From an uncultured Lachnospiraceae bacterium (GTDB taxonomy: Bacteria; Bacillota; Clostridia; Lachnospirales; Lachnospiraceae), in assembly GCA_947589125.1 (NCBI GenBank), contig CANPZZ010000007.1, positions 1 through 40,733 on the forward strand: a stretch of 40,733 bases of DNA, read 5' to 3'. The notes beneath the pieces were generated by a model. That model searched no databases and was not told where the DNA came from. It was given only the letters and a program-made list of their open reading frames with translations. Shown here one piece after another: positions 31,215-40,550 of the stretch (within the stretch, counting starts at the first letter, position 1; every line of letters starts with the position of its first letter). The translations under genes were made by a program, and so were the position numbers.

Positions 31215-32432
31215 TTAAAACGCTCCTGTCGATTTCACAACCTTCGGCCGGTATCCGGCGTCATTGAGCGCCTGAACGATCTCATTCTTGTGATCGGTGC
31301 CGTAAGCCTCCAGCGTGATCCGCAGTTCCACAGCCGCGTTGCGGTTGATGCTGATGAACTGATTATGCTCCAGCTTGATGACGTTGCCCTGATGCTCGGC
31401 CAGAAGCGTGGACACTTTAGCCAACTGTCCGGGCTTATCCGGCAGAAGCACGGACACGGTGAAGACCCTGTCGCGCTGGATCAGGCCGTGCTGGACAATG
31501 GACGCCATCGAAATGATATCCATGTTGCCGCCGCTTAAGATGGATACGATCTTTTTCTTCTTCACATCCATATGGCGCAGGGCAGCCACGGTCAGAAGGC
31601 CGGAATTCTCCACGATCATCTTGTGGTTCTCCACCATATCCAGGAAAGCCACGATCAGCTCGTTGTCGTCCACGGTAATGATATCGTCCACATTCTCCTG
31701 AATGTAGGGGAATATCTTCTCGCCGGGGCACTTGACGGCCGTGCCGTCGGCAATGGTGCTGACTGACTTTAAGGCAACCACATGGCCGGCCTTCAGGGAC
31801 TCCTGCATGCAGTTGGCCCCGGACGGCTCCACACCGATGACCTTGATCTTCGGATTCAGAAGCTTCGCCAGCGTGGATACGCCGGCCGCCAGACCGCCGC
31901 CGCCGATGGGCACCAGGATATAATCCACGGTGGGCAGTTCCTTGATGATCTCCATGGCGATGGTACCCTGTCCCGTCGCCACGGCCAGGTCGTCAAAGGG
32001 ATGAACGAAGGCCATTTTTCTCTCCTCGGCGATCTTCTTCGCGTACTCGCAGGCCTCATCGAAGACGTCTCCGTAAAGGATCACTTCCGCCCCGTAATTC
32101 TTCGTGCGGTTGATCTTAATGAGCGGCGTCGCCGTAGGCATCACGATCGTCGCCGGCACGCCCGCCAGCTTGGCGGCGTAGGCCACGCCCTGGGCGTGAT
32201 TGCCGGCGGAAGCCGTGATCAGGCCGTTCTTCTCTTCCTCGGCGGTCAGGGTGCTGATCTTATAGTAGGCGCCGCGGACCTTGTACGCGCCGGTATACTG
32301 CATATTCTCCGGCTTGAAATAAACCTTGTTGCCGGTCTGCTCGGAATAGTATTCGCTGTAGACCAGCTTGGTCTCCTGGATCACTTTTCCTACGACTTCG
32401 GTTGCTTCCTCGAAACTCTCAAGTGTCATCAT
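31215..32432 (-). CDS. ilvA: Threonine ammonia-lyase (threonine dehydratase) with ACT domain
   Basis: A 405-residue pyridoxal-phosphate enzyme that converts threonine to 2-oxobutanoate and ammonia. The cofactor lysine is in YTGAYKVRGA (near residue 51), with SAGNHAQGVAYAA and the glycine loop PIGGGGLAAG. A C-terminal ACT-like regulatory domain (about 325-405; FTVSVLLPDKPGQLAKVSTLLAE) ends the protein. This one-ACT architecture of about 400 residues is common in Clostridia and may serve either isoleucine synthesis or threonine catabolism. The start at 32432 has GAGG about eleven bases upstream. It is 83 bases after ftsY, and a strong terminator follows it. Confidence 0.95.
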   Translation of the reverse strand: MMTLESFEEATEVVGKVIQETKLVYSEYYSEQTGNKVYFKPENMQYTGAYKVRGAYYKISTLTAEEEKNGLITASAGNHAQGVAYAAKLAGVPATIVMPTATPLIKINRTKNYGAEVILYGDVFDEACEYAKKIAEERKMAFVHPFDDLAVATGQGTIAMEIIKELPTVDYILVPIGGGGLAAGVSTLAKLLNPKIKVIGVEPSGANCMQESLKAGHVVALKSVSTIADGTAVKCPGEKIFPYIQENVDDIITVDDNELIVAFLDMVENHKMIVENSGLLTVAALRHMDVKKKKIVSILSGGNMDIISMASIVQHGLIQRDRVFTVSVLLPDKPGQLAKVSTLLAEHQGNVIKLEHNQFISINRNAAVELRITLEAYGTDHKNEIVQALNDAGYRPKVVKSTGAF

Positions 32433-32515
32433 GGTAAATCATTCCTCTCTTCCTGTTTCTCTTCTATCTATGTCCGCGCTGCGCCGTCTCTGGCGTAATC
32501 ACAACGCAGGCGTAT

Positions 32516-33439
32516 CTACGCAAACAGCGCGTTAATGAACGCATCCGCGTCAAATTTCTGGAGATCGTCGATCTTCTCGCCGATGCCGATGTATTTGACC
32601 GGGATCCCCAGCTCCGACTGGATCGCCACGGCGATGCCGCCCTTGGCCGTCCCGTCAAGCTTCGTGAGGATGATACCGGTCACATCGGCCACTTCCATGA
32701 ACTGTCTTGCCTGGGACAGGGCGTTCTGTCCGGTCGTGCCGTCCAGCACCACCAACGTCTCCCGGTAAGCGTCCGGATACTCCCGGGTGATGACCCGGTC
32801 GATCTTCTTCAGTTCCTCCATCAGGTTTTTCTTATTATGAAGGCGCCCTGCGGTATCGCAGATCAGCACATCCGCGCCGCGGGCCTTGGCAGCCGCCACC
32901 GCGTCGTAGACCACCGCGGCCGGGTCGGAACCTTCCTGATGGGCAATGATCTCCACGCCGGCCCTTCCGGCCCATTCGGTCAGCTGCTCCACTGCGGCTG
33001 CGCGGAACGTATCCGCTGCCGCCAGAATCACCCTTTTTCCCTGGTCCTTTAACTGCCCGGCCAGCTTGCCGATGGATGTGGTCTTGCCCACGCCGTTGAC
33101 GCCGATCACGAGGACCACGCTCTTCCGGTTCTCAAACTCATAGGCGTTCTCGCCCAGATCCATCTGGCGCTTTAAGCTGTCCATCAGAAGCGTCTTGCAC
33201 TCGGACGGCTCCTTGATATGCTGTTCCTTCACCTGCTGCCGCAGATCCTCCATCACCTTCATGGTGGTGGCGATCCCCAGATCGCCCATGATCAGGGTCT
33301 CCTCGATCTCTTCGTAGAAGTCGTCGTCAATGGCCGTAAATCCGGAAAAGATCGAATCGATCCCGGACACGATATTATCTCTTGTCTTCTGAAGACCTTC
33401 CACCAGTCTTCCAAAGAATCCCTTCCTGCCTTCTGCCAT
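32516..33439 (-). CDS. ftsY: Signal recognition particle receptor FtsY
   Basis: A 307-residue SRP GTPase that receives ribosome-SRP complexes at the membrane and passes them to the Sec translocon. A short N-terminal amphipathic region precedes the four-helix N domain (about 20-95). The G domain follows, with G1 GVNGVGKTTS, DTFRAAAVEQL, G3 DTAGR, G4 TKLDGTAKGG and the final GIGEKIDDLQKFD. The long acidic A domain of E. coli FtsY is absent, as usual in Firmicutes. The start at 33439 has AAGGAGG six bases upstream; the frame is open further up into the smc spacer. It follows smc, the classical order rnc-smc-ftsY. Confidence 0.97.
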   Translation of the reverse strand: MAEGRKGFFGRLVEGLQKTRDNIVSGIDSIFSGFTAIDDDFYEEIEETLIMGDLGIATTMKVMEDLRQQVKEQHIKEPSECKTLLMDSLKRQMDLGENAYEFENRKSVVLVIGVNGVGKTTSIGKLAGQLKDQGKRVILAAADTFRAAAVEQLTEWAGRAGVEIIAHQEGSDPAAVVYDAVAAAKARGADVLICDTAGRLHNKKNLMEELKKIDRVITREYPDAYRETLVVLDGTTGQNALSQARQFMEVADVTGIILTKLDGTAKGGIAVAIQSELGIPVKYIGIGEKIDDLQKFDADAFINALFA

Positions 33440-33488
33440 GGCTGTCCTCCTTTTCTGACTTTCGTCTCCGCCGCCCGGCGGCACTCTG

Positions 33489-36400
33489 CTAATTGTCCAG
33501 CTTATCCTCGATCAGATTCACCGATACCAGGGCCGATACGCCCTTCTCCTGCATCGTGATCCCGTAGAGCCGGTCGGCGCTGACCATCGTGCCTCTCCGG
33601 TGGGTGATCACAATGAACTGGGTATTTTTCGTCAGCTTGTGAAGGTACCTGGCGAACCGTTCCACATTGGAATCGTCCAACGCCGCCTCGATCTCGTCCA
33701 GCAGACAGAACGGCGACGGTTTCAGGTTCTGGATCGCGAACAGCAGACAGATCGCCGTCAGCGCCTTCTCGCCGCCGGACAGCTGCATCATGTTCTGCAG
33801 CTTCTTGCCGGGCGGCTGGGCGATGATCTGAATGCCGGCCTCCAGAATGTCCTCATCCTCCACCAGCTCCAGCGTGCCGTGGCCTCCGCCGAACAGTTCC
33901 TTGAATACCTTGTCAAATTCCTGACGGATATCGTGGAATTTCTCTGTAAACTGTCTGCGCATCCCGGCGTCCAGTTCCTCGATGATCTGGAGCAGGGCCG
34001 CCTCGGACCTGGCCAGATCCTCATGCTGGGTATTCATGAATTCGTAGCGCTCGGAGACTTCCTTATAGTCTTCGATAGCATTTACATTTACATTTCCCAG
34101 GCCCCGGATATCGGCCTTCAGCTGCTCGGTACGCTTACGCATCTCCGGCACGGAACGGAGCTGCGGATCACGGAACGCCTCGGCCGTAGTAAATGTCAGC
34201 TCATACTCCGTCCACATATAATCCACATGGCGGTCCAGGCGCTCATTCACCTTCTCCTGCTGGCTCTGGAGCCGGAACTGGTCCTTATCCAGCTGGGCCA
34301 AGCGACTGGACAACTCCTCCCGCTTCTCAAATAGCCCCTTCTGCTTCGCCGACTGCTCATCCTTCGCGGCAGTGTCCTGTTCGATCAGCGCGTCAAGCTG
34401 GCCCTTATGCTCCTCCGACGCCCGGATATGTTCCTTCAGCTCTTCGATCTCCTGCTGCTTTCCGCCGATCACCGCGTCTGTGTCGTGGCTGCCTGCGGAC
34501 AGCTCCGCCTTTTCTTCCTCCAGACGCCGGATCTCCTCATTCACACGGTCCACATTTTCCTGAACGAATCCGTATTTCTGCAGCAGGTTGGCCGTCTCCA
34601 GACGGATGGCGGAAAGGGACTCGGCCATGGTCTCACGGTGGCTCCGCTCTTCCTCCAGCTTCTTCGTCAGTTCTTCGATATCCTGATTGGCCTGCTGGTT
34701 CTGATCCTCCAGGCCCTTTACATCGGCGGACAGTTCCTCCTGGTTCTTCTTAAGATCCAGCGCCTGCTCCTCCAGCTGCCGGTTCTCAATGACCAGATCC
34801 TGGCCGGAATCGGCGATATCCTGGATCTTCTCCTCCAGCTGGGCCATATTCATCTGTATCGTATTCTGCCGCAGATAGGTCTTCTGAAGAGCCGCCTTGA
34901 TCTCTTCCAGCTCTTCCCGTTTCTGGGCAAGAACGCCCTCGTTCAGTTCCAGGTCAGCCTGCAGCCGTTCCGTCTCTTTCCGGATCTTCTCGCAGAGATT
35001 CTCCAGTTCCTCGATCTCCCTGCGGCGTCCCAGGAGATTACTGCTGTTCTTGAACGCGCCGCCTGTCATGGATCCGCCGGCACTTAACAGTTCGCCCTCC
35101 AGCGTAACGATGCGCAGGGAATGCTTATATTTACGAGCCAGCGCGATGGCGTGATCGATGTCTTTCGCCACCACAACGCGTCCGAGAAGATACTCCACTA
35201 GCCCCGCGTACTGACTGTCCGCCTCCGCCAGCTGGCTGGCAAGGCCCAGTACTCCCGGCTCCTTAAGCGCCTCCTTCGGGCCGAAACTTCCGCTCCTCCC
35301 AACGCTGTCGAGGGGGAGAAATGTGGCCCGTCCGTAACGGTTCTTCTTCAAATATTCGATCAGCTGCTTGGCCGTCGTCTCCGAATCTGTGACAATGTTC
35401 TGGATACTGCCGCCGAGAGCCGTCTCGATCGCTGTCTCATATTCCTTCTTCGTGGTGATGATATCGGCAACCACGCCGTGGACGCCTTTCACCCGGTCGC
35501 GAACCTCCATGACCCGCCGGATGCTGCCGCCGTAGCCGTCGTAGCGCTCCGCCAGATTCCTGAGCGATTCCAGCCTGGCGTAGTCCGCCCGGTATTCCTG
35601 TTGCTTCTCGTTCAGGTTCCGGCTTAAGCGGCGGCTCTCCTGCTCGCAGCCAGCGATCTCCTCCGCACAGGTCTCCTGCTTCGCGGTAAGTCCGGCGATC
35701 TCTTCCTCCGCCTGCCGAAGTTCCGCCTCAGCCGCGGTCTTTAACTCCGCCTGGGCCGACTCGTCGCTCTTGATCCGCAGAAGGCGCTGGGCCACCTCCG
35801 AATGCCGCACCTGCACCTGTTCCAGCATCGTCATATAATGCTGCTGCCTGGCGGTCAGAGACGCCCGTTCATTCAGATTGGTAATAATGCCCGACTTATG
35901 GCCCTCGATCTTCGCGTCCAGCATCATGATCCTCTCATCCGCCTGACGAAGATCCTCTTCCGCTTCCTCCTGCTTCTTCTGACTGGCCTTTGCCTGCCCG
36001 GCGATATCCGCGTTATCCGCCAGGTACTGACCGATCTGCTCACGCTTCCCGGACACATCCCGGTCGATCGCCTGGATCCTCTGGCTGAGGTGTTCGGCAT
36101 TTAGCTGCTCTGTCTTGATCTGTTCCAGCAGGACGTTGATCTGGCCTTCCAGATTCCCCTTCAGAACATCCTCCATATTCCGCTGGTTCCGGTTTTCTTC
36201 GATCCGGCCGCTTAACTCTTTAACCGCCTGATCCAGTTCCTCATAGGTAGTCCGGAGCCTGTCCGACTCCTCCCGGGTCTCCGCCAGATCCGCGGAAACA
36301 ATACCCTCTTTCTCTGCAAGTTCCTTTAACTGGGACTGCAGGACTTCCGTTTCATTCAGAAACAGGTTCACATCGTAGCGCTTCAGTTCATCACGAAGAC

Positions 36401-37049
36401 GCAGATACTCCCTGGCTTTCTCCGACTGTACTTTCAGCGGCCCTACCTGCTTCTCCAGCTCCGCCAGGATATCCTCCACGCGCACCATATTCTGGTGCTC
36501 GTCCTCCAGCTTCTTCACGGCAATGCTCTTGCGCCGCTTGAATTTGACGATACCGGCAGCTTCATCGAACAGTTCACGCCGGTCCTCCGGCTTGCCGCTT
36601 AAGATCTTATCGATCTGGCCCTGTCCGATAATGGAATAGCCTTCTTTGCCGATGCCGGTATCGTAGAACAGTTCATTGATATCCTTCAGCCGGCAGGCGC
36701 TGCCATTTAACAGATATTCGCTCTCGCCGGAACGGTAAATCCGCCGGGCGATCGTGACCTGGTCGTAGTCGATCGCCAGCTGATGGTCGGAGTTGTCCAA
36801 TGTGATCGCCACATAAGCGAAGCCCTGGGGCTTTCGCATCTCTGTGCCAGAGAAGATCACGTCCTGCATGCTGGCGCCGCGCAGCTGCTTCACACGCTGC
36901 TCGCCCAGCACCCAGCGGACCGCGTCGGCCACGTTGGACTTGCCGCTGCCATTAGGTCCCACAATGCCGGTAATTCCATTATGAAATTCAAATACGATCT
37001 TATTCGCGAAGGACTTAAATCCCTGCACCTCGATGCTTTTCAGATACAT
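33489..37049 (-). CDS. smc: Chromosome segregation protein SMC
   Basis: A 1186-residue chromosome condensation ATPase, the core of the SMC-ScpAB complex. The N-terminal head has Walker A GPNGSGKSN (residues 32-40) and the QRVKQLRG region. Long heptad-rich coiled coils run about 170-500 and 670-1000. The hinge is about 510-660 (GVHGVVADIITTKKEYETAI). The C-terminal head has signature LSGGEKAL and Walker B FCLLDEIEAALDD. The length is normal. The start at 37049 has GGGTGG six bases upstream. The gene lies between rnc and ftsY; 156 bases separate it from rnc, and I see no other feature in that gap. Confidence 0.98.
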   Translation of the reverse strand: MYLKSIEVQGFKSFANKIVFEFHNGITGIVGPNGSGKSNVADAVRWVLGEQRVKQLRGASMQDVIFSGTEMRKPQGFAYVAITLDNSDHQLAIDYDQVTIARRIYRSGESEYLLNGSACRLKDINELFYDTGIGKEGYSIIGQGQIDKILSGKPEDRRELFDEAAGIVKFKRRKSIAVKKLEDEHQNMVRVEDILAELEKQVGPLKVQSEKAREYLRLRDELKRYDVNLFLNETEVLQSQLKELAEKEGIVSADLAETREESDRLRTTYEELDQAVKELSGRIEENRNQRNMEDVLKGNLEGQINVLLEQIKTEQLNAEHLSQRIQAIDRDVSGKREQIGQYLADNADIAGQAKASQKKQEEAEEDLRQADERIMMLDAKIEGHKSGIITNLNERASLTARQQHYMTMLEQVQVRHSEVAQRLLRIKSDESAQAELKTAAEAELRQAEEEIAGLTAKQETCAEEIAGCEQESRRLSRNLNEKQQEYRADYARLESLRNLAERYDGYGGSIRRVMEVRDRVKGVHGVVADIITTKKEYETAIETALGGSIQNIVTDSETTAKQLIEYLKKNRYGRATFLPLDSVGRSGSFGPKEALKEPGVLGLASQLAEADSQYAGLVEYLLGRVVVAKDIDHAIALARKYKHSLRIVTLEGELLSAGGSMTGGAFKNSSNLLGRRREIEELENLCEKIRKETERLQADLELNEGVLAQKREELEEIKAALQKTYLRQNTIQMNMAQLEEKIQDIADSGQDLVIENRQLEEQALDLKKNQEELSADVKGLEDQNQQANQDIEELTKKLEEERSHRETMAESLSAIRLETANLLQKYGFVQENVDRVNEEIRRLEEEKAELSAGSHDTDAVIGGKQQEIEELKEHIRASEEHKGQLDALIEQDTAAKDEQSAKQKGLFEKREELSSRLAQLDKDQFRLQSQQEKVNERLDRHVDYMWTEYELTFTTAEAFRDPQLRSVPEMRKRTEQLKADIRGLGNVNVNAIEDYKEVSERYEFMNTQHEDLARSEAALLQIIEELDAGMRRQFTEKFHDIRQEFDKVFKELFGGGHGTLELVEDEDILEAGIQIIAQPPGKKLQNMMQLSGGEKALTAICLLFAIQNLKPSPFCLLDEIEAALDDSNVERFARYLHKLTKNTQFIVITHRRGTMVSADRLYGITMQEKGVSALVSVNLIEDKLDN

Positions 37050-37205
37050 AATCCACCCATATGTTCTTTCGTCTGTAAATGTTCAGCCGCCATCGCGGCT
37101 TTCCGGTGCTTCCGCCTGACGGCCGTTTGCCCCGCCGCTTCTGTCCCACGGAACGGACAGCACTTTCGCGCCTTCCTCCCTGAGAACCATCTGATGGGCT
37201 GCCTC

Positions 37206-37901
37206 TCAGCCGTCCGAGTTCTCCTTTCTCTTAAGAATCGCCCGGTAAGCAGCCATAGCCTCCGCCGCCTTCTTCGTGCGGCCGGTTCCCCGGCCCACTT
37301 CCTTATCCCCCACAAGGGCCCTCACCTCGAACAGCTTATTGTGATCCGGCCCTTCCTCGCGCAGAAGCTCATAGCTTAATTCACCTTCGTCCTCCGCCTG
37401 CACCATCTCCTGCAGGATAGTCTTGCTATCATAAAAGAGCTGCTTATGCTCGATATCATTCAGTACAAATCCGTGAATGAACTCCTTTGCGCTAGCAAAA
37501 CCACCATCCAGATAGATCGCCCCGATCAGGGCTTCCATCGCGTCCGACACCACCGACGCCCGGCCCCGGCCGCCTGTGGCCTCCTCGCCACGGCCCAAAA
37601 GCAGATACTCTCCCAGCTTCAGTTCTTCCGCACACAGCGCCAGCGTAGGCTCGCATACAATACTGGCCCGCAGCTTTGTCATTTCCCCTTCCGGCTTGTC
37701 CCCGTAGTTCCGGTACAGATAATCGCTGCATACCAGTTCCAGCACCGCGTCCCCGAGAAACTCCAGACGCTCATTGCAGTCCGCCTTCGAAAGTCGGTGT
37801 TCGTTGGCGTAGGAACTGTGGGTCAGCGCCTGCCGAAACAGATCCCTGTCCCGGAAAATATAACCTGTCTCCTGTTCCAGTTCTCTCAAATCCCTGTTCA
37901 T
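37206..37901 (-). CDS. rnc: Ribonuclease III
   Basis: A 231-residue double-strand-specific endoribonuclease that processes rRNA precursors and regulates mRNAs. The catalytic domain has the signature NERLEFLGDAVLEL, the C-terminal catalytic residues in DAMEALIGAIYLDGG, and a double-stranded-RNA-binding domain (about 155-225; ILQEMVQAEDEGELSYELL, GRGTGRTKKAAEAMAA). The ATG at 37901 is chosen because GGGAGG lies six bases upstream; an upstream GTG at 37919 is less likely. It stands between acpP and smc in the order known from Bacillus and Clostridia. Confidence 0.97.
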   Translation of the reverse strand: MNRDLRELEQETGYIFRDRDLFRQALTHSSYANEHRLSKADCNERLEFLGDAVLELVCSDYLYRNYGDKPEGEMTKLRASIVCEPTLALCAEELKLGEYLLLGRGEEATGGRGRASVVSDAMEALIGAIYLDGGFASAKEFIHGFVLNDIEHKQLFYDSKTILQEMVQAEDEGELSYELLREEGPDHNKLFEVRALVGDKEVGRGTGRTKKAAEAMAAYRAILKRKENSDG

Positions 37902-37936
37902 TCCATTCCTCCCATCCACGTTAATACGAACAAAGT

Positions 37937-37974
37937 AGGCGCTGCGTATGGGTTCTTAGGCCCCCGCAGCGCCT
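37937..37974 (-). terminator. Hairpin between acpP and rnc, possible weak terminator or processing site
   Basis: Minus strand AGGCGCTGCG pairs perfectly with CGCAGCGCCT around an 18-base loop and is followed by ACTTTGTT, a poor T tract. It could lower expression of rnc relative to acpP, or be cleaved by RNase III itself, whose gene starts 36 bases downstream. Both ideas are inference. Confidence 0.5.
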
Positions 37975-37992
37975 GCTCACCGCCTGATCATC

Positions 37993-38223
37993 TTAGTTGG
38001 CCAGATTCTTGATCTGCTCGACTGCGTCGCCCACCGTCACGATGCTCTCCACAGCGTCCTGGGGAATCTCAATATCAAATTCTTCTTCGATCCCCATGAT
38101 AATCTGAAAAACATCCAGAGAATCTGCACCAAGGTCGTCTACAAAAGTCGTGGCCATGGTAATGTCCCCTGCATCTACATTGAGGACTTCTGCGATTATA
38201 CTCTGTAATTTCTCAAATTCCAT
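37993..38223 (-). CDS. acpP: Acyl carrier protein
   Basis: A 76-residue acidic carrier protein of fatty-acid synthesis. The phosphopantetheine serine is in GADSLDVF (near residue 35), with the typical ALI-type helix IIMGIEEEFDIEIP following it. The length and charge are as expected. It is directly downstream of plsX (21 bases), whose enzyme uses acyl-ACP as substrate. Confidence 0.98.
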   Translation of the reverse strand: MEFEKLQSIIAEVLNVDAGDITMATTFVDDLGADSLDVFQIIMGIEEEFDIEIPQDAVESIVTVGDAVEQIKNLAN

Positions 38224-38244
38224 TCTGCGTCACTCCTTTCTCCC

Positions 38245-39276
38245 TCAGATTTGTCCGTCTGACCCGCCTGGCTCGGGGGCCCCCACCGTCAGACTTGCTT
38301 TTATCTTTCCATTAATATCCTGCTCCTTAAAGGAAACGCACTGGATGATGGAATGACAGATCTCCGTGGCCGTCGAATTCCCGTGGGCCTTCACCACCAG
38401 TCCGTTCAGTCCCAGCAGCGGCGCGCCGCCATACTCACTGGCGTCGAACCGTTTCAGGGTCGTCTTAAGCGCCGGCTTCACCAGAAGGGCGCCGATCTTA
38501 CTGCGCAGGCTGGTCATCATGCCCTTCTTCACCATGCTGATCAGCGTCGCTCCGACTCCTTCGTAAAGCTTTAAGATCACATTCCCCACAAACGCCTCGC
38601 AGACGATCACGTCCGCATATCCATGAGGAATCTCCCTTGCCTCGATGCTGCCGATGAAATTAATGTCCTCACAGGCTTTCAGAAGAGGAAATGTCTCCTT
38701 GACCAGAGCGTTGCCCTTCTCCTCCTCGGCGCCGATGTTGACGATCGCAACCCTTGGCTTCTTGATACCTATGACGTTCTCCATATAGATAGAACCCATT
38801 CTGGCAAATTGCACCAGATGGGAAGGACGGGCGTCTACATTGGCCCCGCAGTCGATCAGCAGGGACACGCCCTTCTCCGTGGGGATCAGAGGCGCCAGCG
38901 GCGGCCGTTCCACACCTTTGATACGTCCAACGATCACCTGTCCGCCGACCAGAACAGCTCCGGAACTGCCGGCCGAGACAAAAGCATCCGCCTCGCCCCG
39001 CTTTACCATGTTCATGCCCACCACAATGGAAGAATCTTTCTTCCGGCGGATCGCGTTCACCGGCGGCTCTTCGGTCTCAATGACCTCCGTGGCGTTCACC
39101 ACGCTGATCCTGGTCTTATCATACTGGTGCTTCTGAAGCTCCGCGTTCACCGCCGCTTCCTGACCCACCAGCAGGACCTCTATATCCGTCCGCTGCGCCG
39201 CTGCGTCCACAGCTCCTGCCACAATCTGGCCCGGAGCGTTGTCGCCTCCCATGGCGTCTACCGCTACTCTGATCAT
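38245..39276 (-). CDS. plsX: Phosphate acyltransferase PlsX
   Basis: A 343-residue peripheral membrane enzyme that transfers acyl chains from acyl-ACP to phosphate, giving acyl-phosphate for PlsY in phospholipid synthesis. Family motifs visible are VAVDAMGGDNAPGQIVAGA at the N-terminus, FVSAGSSGAVLVGG, LIDCGANVDARPSHLVQFA, and GGAPLLGLNGLVVKAHGNS near the C-terminus. It has a likely promoter 40-70 bases upstream (39317-39345) and may also receive read-through from rpmF. It precedes acpP. Confidence 0.97.
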   Translation of the reverse strand: MIRVAVDAMGGDNAPGQIVAGAVDAAAQRTDIEVLLVGQEAAVNAELQKHQYDKTRISVVNATEVIETEEPPVNAIRRKKDSSIVVGMNMVKRGEADAFVSAGSSGAVLVGGQVIVGRIKGVERPPLAPLIPTEKGVSLLIDCGANVDARPSHLVQFARMGSIYMENVIGIKKPRVAIVNIGAEEEKGNALVKETFPLLKACEDINFIGSIEAREIPHGYADVIVCEAFVGNVILKLYEGVGATLISMVKKGMMTSLRSKIGALLVKPALKTTLKRFDASEYGGAPLLGLNGLVVKAHGNSTATEICHSIIQCVSFKEQDINGKIKASLTVGAPEPGGSDGQI

Positions 39277-39629
39277 TTCTGCAGCTCCTTTTAATCCTTC
39301 GGATTCATCTACCCATACTATATATCATATCAAAATAGAAATCAACCAGTTTTTCGCGCGGAAACAATGTTTCGGATGCCCGTTTCAAAATTTTGCAACA
39401 ATGCCGAAAATGTACCGATATACCCGTTCCCGTATGCCAGCACAATACGCTCGGGGCATCACCGGCACTCTATCCGCACGAAAATGCAGGAAAACAGCCG
39501 CCAGCAGTTTTAGATGCCGGCGCAGCAAAAGCGGCGCAGCCTTACGACCGCACCGCCCTAAACATCTTAATCACGCCTCCGGATCGCTCCGACAGCCTTA
39601 TTCGCGCATCACCGCGCGTCACACATCAA
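39277..39629 (-). promoter_or_regulatory. 353-base gap upstream of plsX, with a probable promoter and a dispersed motif copy
   Basis: No gene is visible. A promoter TTGATT (39345-39340), a 17-base spacer and TATAGT (39322-39317) on the minus strand serves plsX. I found no palindromic FapR-type box. Positions 39434-39488 hold a copy of the intergenic motif also seen near 31105 (22 of 30 bases, starting at 39459). A small GC hairpin follows the rpmF stop but has no T tract. Confidence 0.55.
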
Positions 39630-39818
39630 TTAGTCCTCGTCAACCTTGACGATCTCTCTCTTATTATAAGTTCCGCAGGCCTTGCAGACTCTGTGCGGCA
39701 TCATCAGCGCGCCGCATCTGGAGCACTTCACCAGATTCACGGAACCCATCTTAAAGTTGGCAGATCTCCGCTTATCTCTCCTGGCTTTGGAAGTCCGGTT
39801 CTTTGGGCAGATAGACAT
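39630..39818 (-). CDS. rpmF: 50S ribosomal protein L32
   Basis: A 62-residue ribosomal protein with the family start MSICPKNRTSKARRDKRRSAN and a zinc ribbon made by CSRC and CKAC, the zinc-binding form of L32. The start at 39818 follows AAGGAGG closely, located at the end of the DUF177 gene; three bases separate the two genes. The DUF177-rpmF-plsX order is widely conserved in bacteria. Confidence 0.98.
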   Translation of the reverse strand: MSICPKNRTSKARRDKRRSANFKMGSVNLVKCSRCGALMMPHRVCKACGTYNKREIVKVDED

Positions 39819-39821
39819 GGT

Positions 39822-40349
39822 TTACACCTCCTTAAACTGATTGAAAATATCCTGGATAACAGACATTCTTGGGTCCAACGAACTCCTGTCACAGTCGCAG
39901 GCGGTCTTATTAAGATTGGCCCCACATCTATTACAAATCCCTTTGCAGTCTTCCTTGCACAGGACCTTCATCGGCAGGTTCAGATACAACTCATCGCATA
40001 CCAGCTGATCCACATCCAGCGTGTACCCCTGCAAATAGGGCTGTTCCTCCAGAGCCTCGGCCCGCTCCCGCGATGACAGCTTCATATCAAATGTCCTCGC
40101 AAGATCCAGGGAGAACGGAACCTTCACCGGTTCCAGACAGCGGCTGCACGGAATCATCAGCGCCAGTTTCACGCTTCCTTCCGCCGTCAGTGTCCGGTCC
40201 CCGATATTCACGAAGTGAAGCTTCACAGGCTCCGCCTCCGTCAGTTCATACTCTCCTTCCGGGGTGCTGAGACTGGTCATGTCCAAATTCGCGGTCACAT
40301 CCAACTCTTTCCCGTCTCTGGTAAACAGTTCGGTCAGGTTTATCTGCAT
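39822..40349 (-). CDS. DUF177/YceD-family protein, probable 23S rRNA accumulation factor
   Basis: A 175-residue protein of the YceD/DUF177 family, conserved just upstream of rpmF and linked to 23S rRNA accumulation in studies of plant and bacterial members. The N-terminal beta-rich region (about 1-90; IPCSRCLEPVKVPF with CxxC) and a C-terminal CxxxC..CGxN..CDCD element (CKEDCKGICNRCGANLNKTACDCD) form two cysteine clusters that probably bind zinc. The start at 40349 has TAGGAG five bases upstream. It is the first gene behind a perfect consensus promoter. Confidence 0.92.
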   Translation of the reverse strand: MQINLTELFTRDGKELDVTANLDMTSLSTPEGEYELTEAEPVKLHFVNIGDRTLTAEGSVKLALMIPCSRCLEPVKVPFSLDLARTFDMKLSSRERAEALEEQPYLQGYTLDVDQLVCDELYLNLPMKVLCKEDCKGICNRCGANLNKTACDCDRSSLDPRMSVIQDIFNQFKEV

Positions 40350-40374
40350 AATAACTCCTAACACGCACCCTAAC

Positions 40375-40403
40375 ATTATACAAAGGGGCACAATGTTTGT
40401 CAA
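40375..40403 (-). promoter_or_regulatory. Perfect consensus SigA promoter of DUF177-rpmF
   Basis: Minus strand TTGACA (40403-40398), a 17-base spacer and TATAAT (40380-40375). The predicted start gives a leader of only about 20 bases before the ATG. Confidence 0.92.
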
Positions 40404-40550
40404 CTGGTTTTTTCACGCCGGCGCAGAAATCTGTTTTCATAACTACAGTTTACCGACGCACTGCCAGACCGCAGCTTTTTCCGCATCTGTCTTAAGCCGT
40501 CGGTGCCGCTTTCACATTCGTCCTGCCGCCCGTCCGGCACAGGTATTAAA

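Noticed and set aside
39277-39629. FapR operator in front of plsX
   Set aside because: No palindromic FapR-type box was visible near the plsX promoter.
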